Origin: Planctomyces sp.
Lineage (GTDB): Bacteria > Planctomycetota > Planctomycetia > Planctomycetales > Planctomycetaceae
Reading direction: 5' to 3'
DNA: 64,000 nucleotides
Assembly (NCBI GenBank): GCA_019636235.1
Contig: JAHBXW010000020.1
Location: 1 to 64,000 of the forward strand
The notes beneath the pieces are model-generated. The model was not told where the DNA came from and searched no databases. It saw nothing but the letters and a program-made list of their open reading frames with translations. Below are positions 26,930-35,502 of this stretch, piece after piece (position 1 is the first letter of the stretch; the number at the start of each line of letters is the position of its first letter). The translations under genes and the position numbers were made by a program.

Positions 26930-28327
26930 ATGCCGTGGAATCGATTGGCCTGCGGGCTGACCATGCTGGCCGCGTCGGCCGCAGCGCTGTCCGATGTCGC
27001 ACTGTCGCAAGTCCCGATCACTGGCCCGACGGTCACGGCCGAATTGCCGCCGGAGGTGCTCGATGGAGGCGGCCTGCCGCTGCCCGTGAGCGTGAGCGCG
27101 CTGCCGCTGGACTTCTTCGACGATTTCTCGTGGCGATCGTTCGTCGCGTTGAACTGGCCTGCGGCGGCTGGCGGACGGGGCGTCCCGGATCGAACGAAGC
27201 CGATCAGCGCCCCGGGCCCCCGGGTCTGGGAGACGTGGAAGGCCAGCTATGAGACGATCCTGCCGACCGGAGCGCCCCCGGGCCCCTGGGATTCCGTCGA
27301 CGGACCCACGCCGTGCGCCAGCATCCCTCCCAGCGGCAGCGGCCTCGTGCGCCTGTTCGGTTCGTATTCGCACTTTGGCGATCTGAATCAGGCGGGCTTC
27401 GGCGGCCTGTCTGGCCCGCTCGTCTGCCAGAACCGGACATATACGCGGTATGAGGTTCGGCTCAACCAGCCGCAGTACGAGCACATCGCCAACCAAAGGC
27501 TGTATCTGAGGTCGACTCTCCTCGGGCTGACCGCGCCCGAACGGTTCCCGGACGGATCGATCGTCGTCAAAGCGGCGTGGCGGGAATTCGGCGCGAATGA
27601 CGATCAGGAATTGCGCTCGCGGTTCTACACCGTGGACGCCGCCGTCCTCGATCCGCCGAGCGGCCGCTGCGAGCCGAAACAACTGGGACTGGTGGGGCTG
27701 CACATCGTCCACAAAACGCCGCTGCGCCCGCAGTGGGTTTGGTCGTCCTTCGAGCATGTCGACAACGTCCCGGAGTTCGGACAGCCCCCGATGCCAACGG
27801 ATCGGTTCTCGTACAACAGCTCCAAGGATCCGCAACTGACCGACTCGGAACCGCCGACGCTGACTCTGGCGACGTTCCAGGCGTCGCCGGAACCCAACCA
27901 AATCGTCCGCGAACTGCCGCTGCATCCGGCCGCTCCGAACAATATCGGCACGGAGGCGATGAACCGGCGCTACCAGGCGGCGCTTTCGGGAACCGTGTGG
28001 GCGAACTATCAGCTCGTGGTGACGCAGTGGCCGAGGCGAACGCACGATCCCGATGTGGTCCCGTCGGATGATATCCCCGGCGATCCCTTCCCGGCTGCGA
28101 CCGTTTCGATGACCAGCGTGGCGAACACCGCCATGGAGTCATACCTGCAGACGGACACATCCTGCATGGACTGCCACGATCTCGCTCGACAGAACAAGAC
28201 GGACTTCATCAATTTCCTGCATGTGCATGCATTCGATGACACGTTCGTGAAAGTGAAATCGCAGTTCGAATTGCAACTCCATGAGAAGAAGCTGAAGATT
28301 CATACCAAGCAACGGTCGAGGCGGTGA
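26930..28327 (+). CDS. Monohaem c-type cytochrome family protein in CTQ operon
   Basis: 465-residue exported protein with a signal peptide (core LTMLAASAAALSDVALS) and a single haem c motif CMDCH near residue 409-413. The N-terminal ~100 residues hold DFFDDFSWRSFVALNWPA, a motif I associate with a poorly characterised cytochrome family; the rest shows paired Trp/Tyr-rich segments (VWSSFEHVDNVPEFG, WANYQLVVTQWP). The start ATG at 26930 has GGAGAG upstream. It sits between the LodA-like and LodB-like genes with gaps of 62 and 46 bp, so it is probably part of the enzyme system, perhaps as electron acceptor. Its tail is unusually Lys-rich. Confidence 0.75.
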   Translation: MPWNRLACGLTMLAASAAALSDVALSQVPITGPTVTAELPPEVLDGGGLPLPVSVSALPLDFFDDFSWRSFVALNWPAAAGGRGVPDRTKPISAPGPRVWETWKASYETILPTGAPPGPWDSVDGPTPCASIPPSGSGLVRLFGSYSHFGDLNQAGFGGLSGPLVCQNRTYTRYEVRLNQPQYEHIANQRLYLRSTLLGLTAPERFPDGSIVVKAAWREFGANDDQELRSRFYTVDAAVLDPPSGRCEPKQLGLVGLHIVHKTPLRPQWVWSSFEHVDNVPEFGQPPMPTDRFSYNSSKDPQLTDSEPPTLTLATFQASPEPNQIVRELPLHPAAPNNIGTEAMNRRYQAALSGTVWANYQLVVTQWPRRTHDPDVVPSDDIPGDPFPAATVSMTSVANTAMESYLQTDTSCMDCHDLARQNKTDFINFLHVHAFDDTFVKVKSQFELQLHEKKLKIHTKQRSRR

Positions 28328-28373
28328 GCCGGGCCGGCCGGCATACGCTGGGTCGTTGCGGGAGGGCGGGCCC

Positions 28374-29495
28374 TTGAATGCGTTGCAGGACGTGATCGTG
28401 CTGGGCGGCGGACCGGCCGGAGCGGCCACGGCGGCGCGGCTCGCGATCACAGGAATTCGCGTGGCGCTCGTTGAGCGGCCCGGGCCTGCCAGCGTGCGGA
28501 TCGGGGAATCGTTGCCGCCGGCGGCCTGGGCGCGCGTCGTCGCGCTGGGCGCGGCGGCCAGGTTCCTGTCCGACCGGCATCTGGAAACGCCGGGGACCGT
28601 TGCCTGCTGGGAAACGGAGACCCCGGCCGCGCACGACTATCTCTACACGCCCCCGGGGCGTGGCTGGCATCTCGACCGCCGTCGGTTCGATCGGATGCTG
28701 CGGAAGACGGCGGTCGCCGCGGGGGCGCGGGTGATCCGCGCCCGGCCGCTGGATATTGAGTCCCGGTCAAACGGGTTCTGGACGCTGCGAGTCCGGGGAC
28801 GCGACGGCGCGATGGAACGCGTCTCCGGGAGGCTGGTCGTCGATGCCACGGGGCGCTCGAGCTGGTTCGCGCGCCGCCAGGGGATGCGGCGGTCGCGGCT
28901 TGACCGGCTCGTTGCGCTGGCTGGACTGGTCCCGACGCCAGCGACGGCCGACCCGCGGCTTCTCGTTGAAGCGGCGCCCTGGGGCTGGTCCTACTGTGTC
29001 CCGCAGCCGTCGGGGGGCCTGGCGGCCGTCTGCCTGATGGATGCCGATGATCCGTGGCGCGGATCGACGCTGGCATCCACTTGGCGATCGCGGATCGGTT
29101 CGACGCCGCATGTCGCGGCGCGGGCGGGAGAACTGGCCCCGACGTGCGTGCGATTGCTCTCCGCGGCGACAGAGCGGCTGATGCAGTTTGCGGGCCACGG
29201 GTGGCTGGCGGTCGGCGATGCGGCGTTTTCGCGCGATCCGCTGTCATCGGGGGGGATTGCCGGAGCGCTGGAGATGGCGTCGCTGGCGGCGGAGTCGATC
29301 GGGTCCTGGTTTCAGGGCAGTTGCCGCGCGGCGGCGGAATACGCCTCCGCGCTGGAAGACCAGTGGTCGCGCTATCTGGCGGAGCAGAGAGTTCAGTACG
29401 GTGCGGTGGATCGCTGGCCGACAGAACTGTTCTGGCTGCGCCGGCGCGGCGCCATGACGTCGAGGTCGCCGGCGCCGGCGAGCGACAGACGATGA
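28374..29495 (+). CDS. LodB-like FAD-dependent flavoprotein
   Basis: 373-residue flavoprotein of the tryptophan-halogenase/LodB type. The FAD motif GGGPAGAATAARL (11-23) is followed by SVRIGESLPPAAW, the flavin-halogenase/LodB-type GES motif, and by VGDAAFSRDPLSSGGIAGAL near residue 285. LodB-type enzymes are required to build the tryptophylquinone in their LodA partner by oxidising the Trp. I place the start at the TTG at 28374, behind a GGGAGGGCGGG tract; the neighbouring ATG at 28378 is out of frame. A halogenase role is unlikely because the WxWxIP motif of tryptophan halogenases is not seen and the gene lies in the CTQ operon. Confidence 0.83.
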   Translation: MNALQDVIVLGGGPAGAATAARLAITGIRVALVERPGPASVRIGESLPPAAWARVVALGAAARFLSDRHLETPGTVACWETETPAAHDYLYTPPGRGWHLDRRRFDRMLRKTAVAAGARVIRARPLDIESRSNGFWTLRVRGRDGAMERVSGRLVVDATGRSSWFARRQGMRRSRLDRLVALAGLVPTPATADPRLLVEAAPWGWSYCVPQPSGGLAAVCLMDADDPWRGSTLASTWRSRIGSTPHVAARAGELAPTCVRLLSAATERLMQFAGHGWLAVGDAAFSRDPLSSGGIAGALEMASLAAESIGSWFQGSCRAAAEYASALEDQWSRYLAEQRVQYGAVDRWPTELFWLRRRGAMTSRSPAPASDRR

Positions 29496-29578
29496 GCGGA
29501 CGCTACAGTCGTTGGGCGATGGCTGACGGCGCAGAGGCTTGCATCCTTGAGGTTGGCGGGCATCGGTAGAATCGGGCG

Positions 29579-30109
29579 ATGGACGTGCGACCCGCGCTGC
29601 AGGCCGTTCTCAAGAAATACGTGCTGCCGCTCGACGGCGAGCACGGCGTTGCGCATTGGGCGCGGGTGCTCGAAAACGGACTCCGTCTGGCCGGGGAAAC
29701 GGGGGCCAGCGTCCGGGTCGTATCGCTGTTTGCCGTTCTGCACGATTCGCGGCGGGTGAACGAGATTCACGATCCAGATCACGGGCGCAGGGCGGCCCGA
29801 TTCGCCGCGAAATTGCGCGGGACGGTCATTGATCTCTGCGACGACGAGTTCCGCCTGCTGGCAACGGCCTGCGAGGGGCATACGCACGAGCGGACTCATC
29901 CGGACGTGACTGTTCAGACGTGCTGGGATGCTGACCGCCTGGACCTGGGGCGGGTGGGGATCGTGCCGGAACCGGAGCGACTTTGCACGCCGACCGCCCG
30001 GCAGGCGGAGCTGATCCGCTGGGCGCATCGGCGGGCCAGTATGCAGTTCGTCCCTGCGTTCGACCTGGAGGAGTGGGGGGTCAATCTGGAAGCGAACAGG
30101 GCGCGGTGA
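29579..30109 (+). CDS. HD-domain protein
   Basis: 176-residue HD-type protein. His26 (GVAHWARV) and the HD pair His55-Asp56 (FAVLHDSRR), followed by H-rich positions in ACEGHTHERTHPD and the Asp in CWDADRLDLGRVG, make the metal site of the HD superfamily, which hydrolyses nucleotide phosphate bonds. The size and arrangement match small stand-alone bacterial HD hydrolases; the substrate is unknown. It is cytoplasmic, 83 bp after the LodB-like gene on the same strand. Confidence 0.8.
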   Translation: MDVRPALQAVLKKYVLPLDGEHGVAHWARVLENGLRLAGETGASVRVVSLFAVLHDSRRVNEIHDPDHGRRAARFAAKLRGTVIDLCDDEFRLLATACEGHTHERTHPDVTVQTCWDADRLDLGRVGIVPEPERLCTPTARQAELIRWAHRRASMQFVPAFDLEEWGVNLEANRAR

Positions 30110-30552
30110 GACGCACGTGCCCAACCTGCCGGCCCGCACGAATCGCCGATCGTCGTCGCGGACCGATCGATGCCGCTGTGATGGCCGGCCAGGGCGAAGC
30201 GGCCTCGCTCGGCATGCGGCCAGCGGCTGGACCGTGCAGCGCGAGGGGAGCCCCGCCCATAATCCCTGCGGAAAACGGGGGAATCAAGCCGCATGATCAA
30301 CCGCGCTGCCCGGGAACGACGCTGCCCGACGCGGTTCAACTTTGCCGAGGCCGAGAGGGGATCGATGCACTTGCCCAGCTGCGGCGGAACCAATTGCCAA
30401 GCAAAACGTTGCGTAAAAGACGGCCTGGCGGGTAGGCTGGAGTTTGCCGCCGCGGCGGTTCGCCGGGAGGGGGACCGGGAATTCCGGAGTTGCGCCAACG
30501 GACGGCGTGCCGGGGTACGTAGATACTCCTGTCGACAGCCTTCGGGAGACTC
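30110..30552. other. Intergenic region upstream of ECF sigma gene (443 bp)
   Basis: There is no convincing gene. Two short open frames overlap here on opposite strands without ribosome-binding sites. The only structured signal I see is a candidate ECF-type promoter at 30386-30410. Confidence 0.45.
30386..30410 (+). promoter_or_regulatory. Candidate ECF-sigma promoter
   Basis: GGAACC (30386-30391), a 15-bp spacer, then CGTT (30407-30410). This matches the general ECF pattern GGAAC-N15/16-CGTT. It lies 142 bp upstream of an ECF sigma gene, where autoregulation is common. The match is short, so chance cannot be excluded. Confidence 0.3.
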
Positions 30553-31200
30553 ATGATGACCGCCAGGAGCGCCGCGGCCCGGGATCGGACGTGGGACGTC
30601 ACCCGGGAACCGCAAACGAGTGACGCGCGGCTCGTGGAAGCCGCGCGCGCCGGATCGCAGGCCGCGTTCGGCGCCCTGGTGCAGCGGTACGAACGGCGGC
30701 TGCTGAGGGTCATCAGCCGGTTTGTCCGCGATCCGGACACGGCCGAGGATCTCGCCCAGGAGACGTTCCTCAGGGTGTATGAGCGGTTGGACCAGTTCGA
30801 TTCGTCGCGGCGGTTTGGGCCGTGGCTGTTCCGGATCGGCGTGAACCTGACGCTGGACCATTTCCGCCGCCGAAAGCGGAGGATCTGGGGTTGGCTGTTT
30901 TCGGATCGCGGCGAGGATCAGTGGCCCGATCCGGCGGTCAGCGATCCGCGGCAGGCACAGGACCTGCAGCAGGAAGTGCAGGCGGTCGTGAGCCAGATTG
31001 CGGAAAAGTACCGGGTGGTGATGATCTTGAGGGACCTGGAGAATTTCAGCACATCGGAGATTGCGGCGATTCTGAACCGGCGTGAAGCGACGATCCGGTG
31101 GCGTCTCGCCGAGGCCCGGCTGCGGTTTCAGCAGCTGTGGGAAGCGCGGATGGGATCGTCGGGCGTTGCCGCGCCGGGATCCGGAGGTCGTGGATCATGA
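30553..31200 (+). CDS. ECF RNA polymerase sigma factor (RpoE-like)
   Basis: 215-residue sigma-70 family factor of the extracytoplasmic function class. Region 2 (AAFGALVQRYERRLLRVISRFV, then AEDLAQETFLRVYERL and the -10 binding part FGPWLFRIGVNLTLDHFRRRKR) and region 4 (QIAEKYRVVMILRDLENFSTSEIAAIL, RREATIRWRLAEAR) are both present, with no region 3 or extra C-terminal domain. The stop overlaps the ATG of the anti-sigma gene (ATGA), so sigma and anti-sigma are translationally coupled. The signal sensed is unknown. Confidence 0.92.
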   Translation: MMTARSAAARDRTWDVTREPQTSDARLVEAARAGSQAAFGALVQRYERRLLRVISRFVRDPDTAEDLAQETFLRVYERLDQFDSSRRFGPWLFRIGVNLTLDHFRRRKRRIWGWLFSDRGEDQWPDPAVSDPRQAQDLQQEVQAVVSQIAEKYRVVMILRDLENFSTSEIAAILNRREATIRWRLAEARLRFQQLWEARMGSSGVAAPGSGGRGS

Positions 31201-31676
31201 ACTGCCGCCAGGCCCGTTATGAGATGGCGCTGCTCGCGGGGGACGATCTCGCGGACGAGGATCGGCGTCGTGATGTGGAGCGACACCTGTCGATGTGCCC
31301 CGGCTGCCGTCGTCAGCATCAGCGGCTGTGCGGCGTGCTGGGCGCGGTGTCGGCGTCGGATGTGCCGGCGACGTATGTCTCGGCGCATTCGCTGTGGCCG
31401 TCGGTGCGGCGGCGGATGAATGCGCCCGCAAGGCCCGGCGGGCAGGGGGTCGACTGGAAATCCTGGACGCCCTTTGCCGCCGGCGTTGCGGCGTGCGCCG
31501 GCGTGCTGATGATGGCCAGCGTCGCACTGCAGACTCCCGGACCGCAGGCGCCGGTTTCGCGGCAGTTGTCGCCGCTGTATCCGCCGCTGCAGCCGATCGT
31601 GGAGCCGCTGATGTCCGAGCCGGACGTCACGCGTCCGACGAGTTTTCGGCGCTCGGCGCTGGCCGAAGACCGCTGA
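31197..31676 (+). CDS. Zinc-finger anti-sigma factor
   Basis: 159-residue protein. The N-terminal zinc-binding anti-sigma (ZAS) motif has Cys3 and His30-x3-Cys34-x2-Cys37 (ERHLSMCPGC). A single membrane segment follows at about 88-110 (FAAGVAACAGVLMMASVAL), with a ~45-residue Pro-rich tail outside. It would hold the ECF factor at the membrane and release it on a signal. It starts inside the stop codon of the sigma gene. The short outer domain suggests regulated proteolysis, but no sequence evidence shows this. Confidence 0.85.
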   Translation: MNCRQARYEMALLAGDDLADEDRRRDVERHLSMCPGCRRQHQRLCGVLGAVSASDVPATYVSAHSLWPSVRRRMNAPARPGGQGVDWKSWTPFAAGVAACAGVLMMASVALQTPGPQAPVSRQLSPLYPPLQPIVEPLMSEPDVTRPTSFRRSALAEDR

Positions 31677-31744
31677 CGGCGCGGAGTTCTGTTCAGATCA
31701 ACGACGACGCGCCACCGAACCGCGCCCGGACCCGCCCGCCGGCG

Positions 31745-33073
31745 CTACAGCACCTCGCCAATTGCCGCCCCCTCGGACAAGAGCGTCGGCCGGCCATCCG
31801 TCTGCAGATACGTGATCGCGTGCGAGTCATACCCCAGCGCGGCGAACACCGTCGCGTGCACGTCCGCCGGAGTCACCGGACGCGACAAGGGCGCCGCCCC
31901 GTGCTTGTCCGATTCCCCCACCGTCTGGCCGCCCCGGATGCCGCAGCCCGCCAGCACGACCGAGTAGCATTGCGGCCAGTGGTCCCGGCCCGCGTTGCCG
32001 TTGATCACCGGAGTGCGGCCGAAGTCCGCCATCCAGATCACCAGCGTCGTGTCCAACAGGCCCCGCTCCTCCAGGTCGTCCAGCAGCGCGCCGTAAGCGC
32101 GCTCCATCGGCGGCACGAGCCGGTTCTTCATCAGGTTGAAATTGTCCGTGTGCGTGTCCCAGACGATGCTTTGGCCGTTGACCGTCGTCACGAACCGGAC
32201 CCCCGCCTCCACCAGCCGCCGCGCCAGCAGATGCGACTGCCCCCAGGTGTGGCGGCCGTAGCGTTCGCGCGTCTCGGGCGACTCGTCCGACAAATCAAAC
32301 GCGCGGGAGGACGCCGCGTCGGTCATCAGCGACAGCGCCCGCTCGCGGTGCAGACCGAACTCGTCCGCCAGCGGCGTCGGCGCCAGGGCGTTGTGACGGC
32401 TGAACTGCGTCAGCAGGCTCCGGCGCTCGTCGACGCGTCCGGGGCTGACGCCTTCGCAGGGGCCCATTCCGGAGACCTGAAAGTTGTTCGCGTTGGGGTC
32501 GCTGTTGACGACGAACGGGTCGTACGCCGCCCCCAGGCAGGAGCCGAATTGTCCCGGGGTGATGTACTGCAGACTGTCGCAATGCGGGCCGGGCGTGATC
32601 ACGTACGGCGGCAGCGCGCCCGCGTAGCCGTCCCGCCGGGCCAGCCAGCCGACCAGCGTCCCGAAGCTCGGGTAATCGGCGCGGCTGGGATTGATGAGCG
32701 TGCTGTCGACGCGGTAGGGCTGGCCGACGATCGACCAGTACATGCCGGAGTTGTGCTGGGCCTGGGCGTGGTGCACGGTGCGGACGATCGCCAGCTTGTC
32801 GGCGTGCCGCACGACGTTCGGCATCAGCTCGGAGACCTGGATGCCGGGGACGGCCGTGTCGATGGGGCGGAACTCGCCGCGAATGTTCGACGGCGCCTCG
32901 GGCTTCATGTCCCACAGGTCGAGATGGCTGGGCGCGCCGCAGTTGAAGATCAGGATGACGGAGCGGGCGCGGGAGACGGCGGGCGCGGCGGCCTCCGCGC
33001 GGGCCAGGCCGGCCAGCAGCGAACCGGCCGCTCCCTGGGAACACTGACGCAGCCAGTCTCGACGGCTGGGCAT
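31745..33073 (-). CDS. DUF1501 domain-containing exported protein
   Basis: 442-residue DUF1501 protein, a second paralogue in this window and only distantly like the one at 3712-5148. Motifs are RSVILIFNCGAPSHLDLWDMKP after the leader (in two parts), VRTVHHAQAQHNSGMYW, VNSDPNANNFQVSG and FGRTPVINGNAGRDHWP. The leader SRRDWLRQCSQGAAGSLLAGLA fits Tat-type export. The start at 33073 has GGGAG upstream. No PSCyt1/DUF1553 gene is nearby; the upstream neighbour is an LRR protein, with 159 bp between. Confidence 0.9.
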   Translation of the reverse strand: MPSRRDWLRQCSQGAAGSLLAGLARAEAAAPAVSRARSVILIFNCGAPSHLDLWDMKPEAPSNIRGEFRPIDTAVPGIQVSELMPNVVRHADKLAIVRTVHHAQAQHNSGMYWSIVGQPYRVDSTLINPSRADYPSFGTLVGWLARRDGYAGALPPYVITPGPHCDSLQYITPGQFGSCLGAAYDPFVVNSDPNANNFQVSGMGPCEGVSPGRVDERRSLLTQFSRHNALAPTPLADEFGLHRERALSLMTDAASSRAFDLSDESPETRERYGRHTWGQSHLLARRLVEAGVRFVTTVNGQSIVWDTHTDNFNLMKNRLVPPMERAYGALLDDLEERGLLDTTLVIWMADFGRTPVINGNAGRDHWPQCYSVVLAGCGIRGGQTVGESDKHGAAPLSRPVTPADVHATVFAALGYDSHAITYLQTDGRPTLLSEGAAIGEVL

Positions 33074-33232
33074 CGCGGCCACTCCCGCTGCAGGGTGGTG
33101 CGCCGGACGGCCCTGTGCGCAGCCGTCCCGCAACGGATCAGTCAACTTTGAAATGATACCTTGCCCGGGCGGCCGCGGTCTACGGATTCCGCAACGCCGT
33201 CTCTCGCGGCAGACGGGACGGCCCCGCCGCGG

Positions 33233-34219
33233 TCACTCGTCAGCCGCCGGCTCGGCGCCATCCGCCGGCGGATTCCGCGGACTGAATGCTCTGCCCTCCG
33301 AGTGGTGGCCGTAACGCACAGTCATCGACGGACAACGCGCGAACAGGCGCGCAGCAGCCGCGTCCGAAACGGTCGTGTCGATCAGATTCAAACTGCGGAG
33401 AGCTGGCCCCGGAACAAACACGTCCAGCCCCGCATCGGTGATCGCCGTCCGGGACAGGTCAAGTTCCTCCAGGCAGGGGAGTCCGCTCAAGACCTGCAGG
33501 AGCGGATCGTCGGCCGGGAATCCCGTCAGCCCGAAGACTTTGAGGCGCGCGCACCGCGACAGGCATTGAAGGTTCGCCGCATGGGCGTCGACATCGTGCA
33601 GGCTTAACAGCTCCAGATTCTCCAGCGGCAGGTCGGCCAGCCCATCTCGGATCCTGGCGCCTCCAAGTCGGAGCGCACGCAGCCCGCGACAGCCCGCCAG
33701 AGCCTCAAGGCCCCGATCTGTCAGCGCGTCGCTGTGAATCGCCAGAACTTCCAACCGCCCGGACCGTGCGAGGTCCTTCAGAAACGCGTCCGTGACGCCG
33801 ATGCGGCCGGCAATGGAGAGACCACGGAGGCCTCGCCGAGTGGCCAGCGGCGCCAGTCGCTCATCGGTCATCACGGCCCGTGCGTCTTCCACCAGTTGGC
33901 CCAGGCGAACCGATTCCAATTGGGACAGCTCGCCCAGGGGCGACAGGTCCGGGAGATCCGCCAGTCGCCCTCGGTATTCGCAGCGATCCACGAAGTCCCG
34001 GGACAGGAACTTGACCCCCAGCTGATCGCCCCAGGTTTCGAGCAGTCCTCGTGGACGCCCGCTGGCCGTCATGCTGAAGTTGGCGCCCAACCGGCGGATG
34101 GCATCCGCTTCGGCTTCCAGCGCGCGGGTCGATTGGACCGCGAGGAACACCGCGCCCAGCAGCGCGAGCGCCACAAACAGCGCAAGGCCCCTGAACCAGG
34201 ATCGGCGGATGCGCCGCAT
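33233..34219 (-). CDS. Membrane-anchored leucine-rich repeat protein
   Basis: 328-residue protein with a signal anchor (about 12-32, LALFVALALLGAVFLAVQ after RRIRRSWFR) and a solenoid of leucine-rich repeats from about residue 85 to 300, such as RLEVLAIHSDALTDRGLEALAG, GLRALRLGGARIRDGL and CLEELDLSRTAITDAGLDVF (each within one repeat). The repeats resemble the ribonuclease-inhibitor/cysteine-containing class common in planctomycetes and probably mediate protein contacts in the periplasm. A low-complexity tail (PPADGAEPAADE) ends it. The partner is unknown. Confidence 0.8.
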   Translation of the reverse strand: MRRIRRSWFRGLALFVALALLGAVFLAVQSTRALEAEADAIRRLGANFSMTASGRPRGLLETWGDQLGVKFLSRDFVDRCEYRGRLADLPDLSPLGELSQLESVRLGQLVEDARAVMTDERLAPLATRRGLRGLSIAGRIGVTDAFLKDLARSGRLEVLAIHSDALTDRGLEALAGCRGLRALRLGGARIRDGLADLPLENLELLSLHDVDAHAANLQCLSRCARLKVFGLTGFPADDPLLQVLSGLPCLEELDLSRTAITDAGLDVFVPGPALRSLNLIDTTVSDAAAARLFARCPSMTVRYGHHSEGRAFSPRNPPADGAEPAADE

Positions 34220-34752
34220 TGCCCGGACTCCTCGCGAAGGCCCTCAAAACGTCCCGTGGCCCCCAGTATGAGGCTCCGTCGCCCCCCGCGGCAACCTGCA
34301 ACGCGGGCCGCCCTCAGAGGCGCGTGTGGCCGGGGCCGGACCGAGCAATGCGAAGGATGCCCCGGTGTGCTCCGACCGCAATCGGCGCGGAATCGACCTG
34401 AGCCGAGGGGTTGATCCCCTCGGCATTGCGAGCCGAGCGGGAACGCCGGTTCGCCGGGCCAAGGCTCGGCCTAAGAATTCTTGTCCCGCATCGCTGGTGG
34501 GTCTCCGACTCGCCCAGAGGCTCGCCGCTCGACGCCACCCTACGGCTTCGAATCGCGCCCAGTGTTCATTCCGCCAATGACAAATTACCAATCCGCGATG
34601 ACCAGTGACCAATCGTCGTGATCGTCGACGGCATTTCGGACTGGCTCTCCAACGGCCGGGCCACACGAGACCCGGCGTTCCTTTCGCTGGTCGCGGTCAG
34701 CGGGTAGAACGATGAGCCTGCCCCCCGCGACTCCCCTGACGCCGCCCGCCCC
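34220..34752. other. Repeat-bearing intergenic region (533 bp)
   Basis: The region lies between the divergent LRR and creatininase genes. It contains the palindromic repeat R2 (34398-34428), and a TTCCGCCAATGACA stretch at 34568-34581 that is also found just before repeat R1 at 48370. A short ACCAATG/ACCAGTGACCAAT run follows (34587-34615). I see no gene, so this looks like accumulated intergenic repeat debris. Confidence 0.5.
34398..34428 (+). repeat. Dispersed palindromic repeat R2, copy A
   Basis: A 31-bp element with a perfect 9-bp hairpin, GCCGAGGGG-TTGAT-CCCCTCGGC (34402-34424). An inverted copy at 48445-48475 matches 29 of 31 bases. Both copies lie in intergenic DNA, next to R1-type sequence. 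Confidence 0.6.
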
Positions 34753-35496
34753 ATGCAGCTCGCCGACCTCACCTGGCCGCAGGTCGAAGCCCTCGATCGC
34801 GACATCCCCGTCATCATCCCCGTGGCTGCGCTGGAACAGCATGGCGGACATCTGCCGCTGTTCACCGACAGCCTGCTCCTCGGCGAAGTCGTCCGCCGCG
34901 CCTCCGAACGTTGCCGCGAGACGGCCCTGTTCGCCCCGCTCACCTGGCTGGGCAATTCGCATCATCACCTGGACTTTCCCGGGACGCTGTCGGCGGAGCC
35001 ACGCCTGTACCTCGATCTGCTGGGCGGCTTGATGGAGCAGTTTCTGGCGATGGGCTTCCGGCGGATCGCCATTCTGAACGGCCACGGAGGAAACATCACG
35101 CCCGGCAAGCAGGCCGTGTTCGAGGTGCGGCAACGCCGCCGGCAGCGAACTGACCTGCTGCTGTTGTTCGCGACGTACTGGGAGACGCGATCCCCGGATG
35201 CGTCGACATTCGTGCATCGCGAGATGGGGCACGCCTGCGAGTGGGAAACGTCCATGATCCTGCGGCTGTCGCCGCAGCTCGTCGGCCCGCATCGCGATCT
35301 GCCGGACGTCGACTTCGGCTTCGGGTTCGAACCGGCCTACCGGGGATGGATCACGAAGGACCGCACGGTTCCGGGGCACATCGGCTCGCCCCGCAACGCC
35401 ACGCCGGAGAAGGGGGAGCTGTTGTTCGCCACGTTTGCCGACGGCGTGGTGGAGTTTGTCGAGCGAATTCGCGGCTGGGATGGGAGGACGTGGTAG
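34753..35496 (+). CDS. Creatininase family protein
   Basis: 247-residue creatininase-fold amidohydrolase. Metal ligands are visible in order: Glu28/His30 region (LEQHGGHLP), Asp39 (FTDSLL), the NGHGGN motif after residue 110, and Glu in HACEWETS. Family members hydrolyse cyclic amides (creatinine, mycofactocin precursor, N-formylated or riboflavin-pathway intermediates), so the substrate here is open. The gene ends six bases before the MFS transporter gene on the same strand, a clear two-gene operon, so the transporter may import the substrate or its product. The start codon has no clear ribosome-binding site. Confidence 0.85.
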   Translation: MQLADLTWPQVEALDRDIPVIIPVAALEQHGGHLPLFTDSLLLGEVVRRASERCRETALFAPLTWLGNSHHHLDFPGTLSAEPRLYLDLLGGLMEQFLAMGFRRIAILNGHGGNITPGKQAVFEVRQRRRQRTDLLLLFATYWETRSPDASTFVHREMGHACEWETSMILRLSPQLVGPHRDLPDVDFGFGFEPAYRGWITKDRTVPGHIGSPRNATPEKGELLFATFADGVVEFVERIRGWDGRTW

Positions 35497-35502
35497 ACCG
35501 CC

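Noticed and set aside
28374-29495. Tryptophan halogenase assignment for the flavoprotein
   Set aside because: The sequence resembles flavin-halogenase-type enzymes, but the WxWxIP motif is not seen and the gene sits with a LodA homologue, so a LodB-like role is more likely.
34587-34615. CRISPR-like short repeats (ACCAATG/ACCAGTGACCAAT)
   Set aside because: Only partial, unspaced, two to three units; no cas genes in the window.
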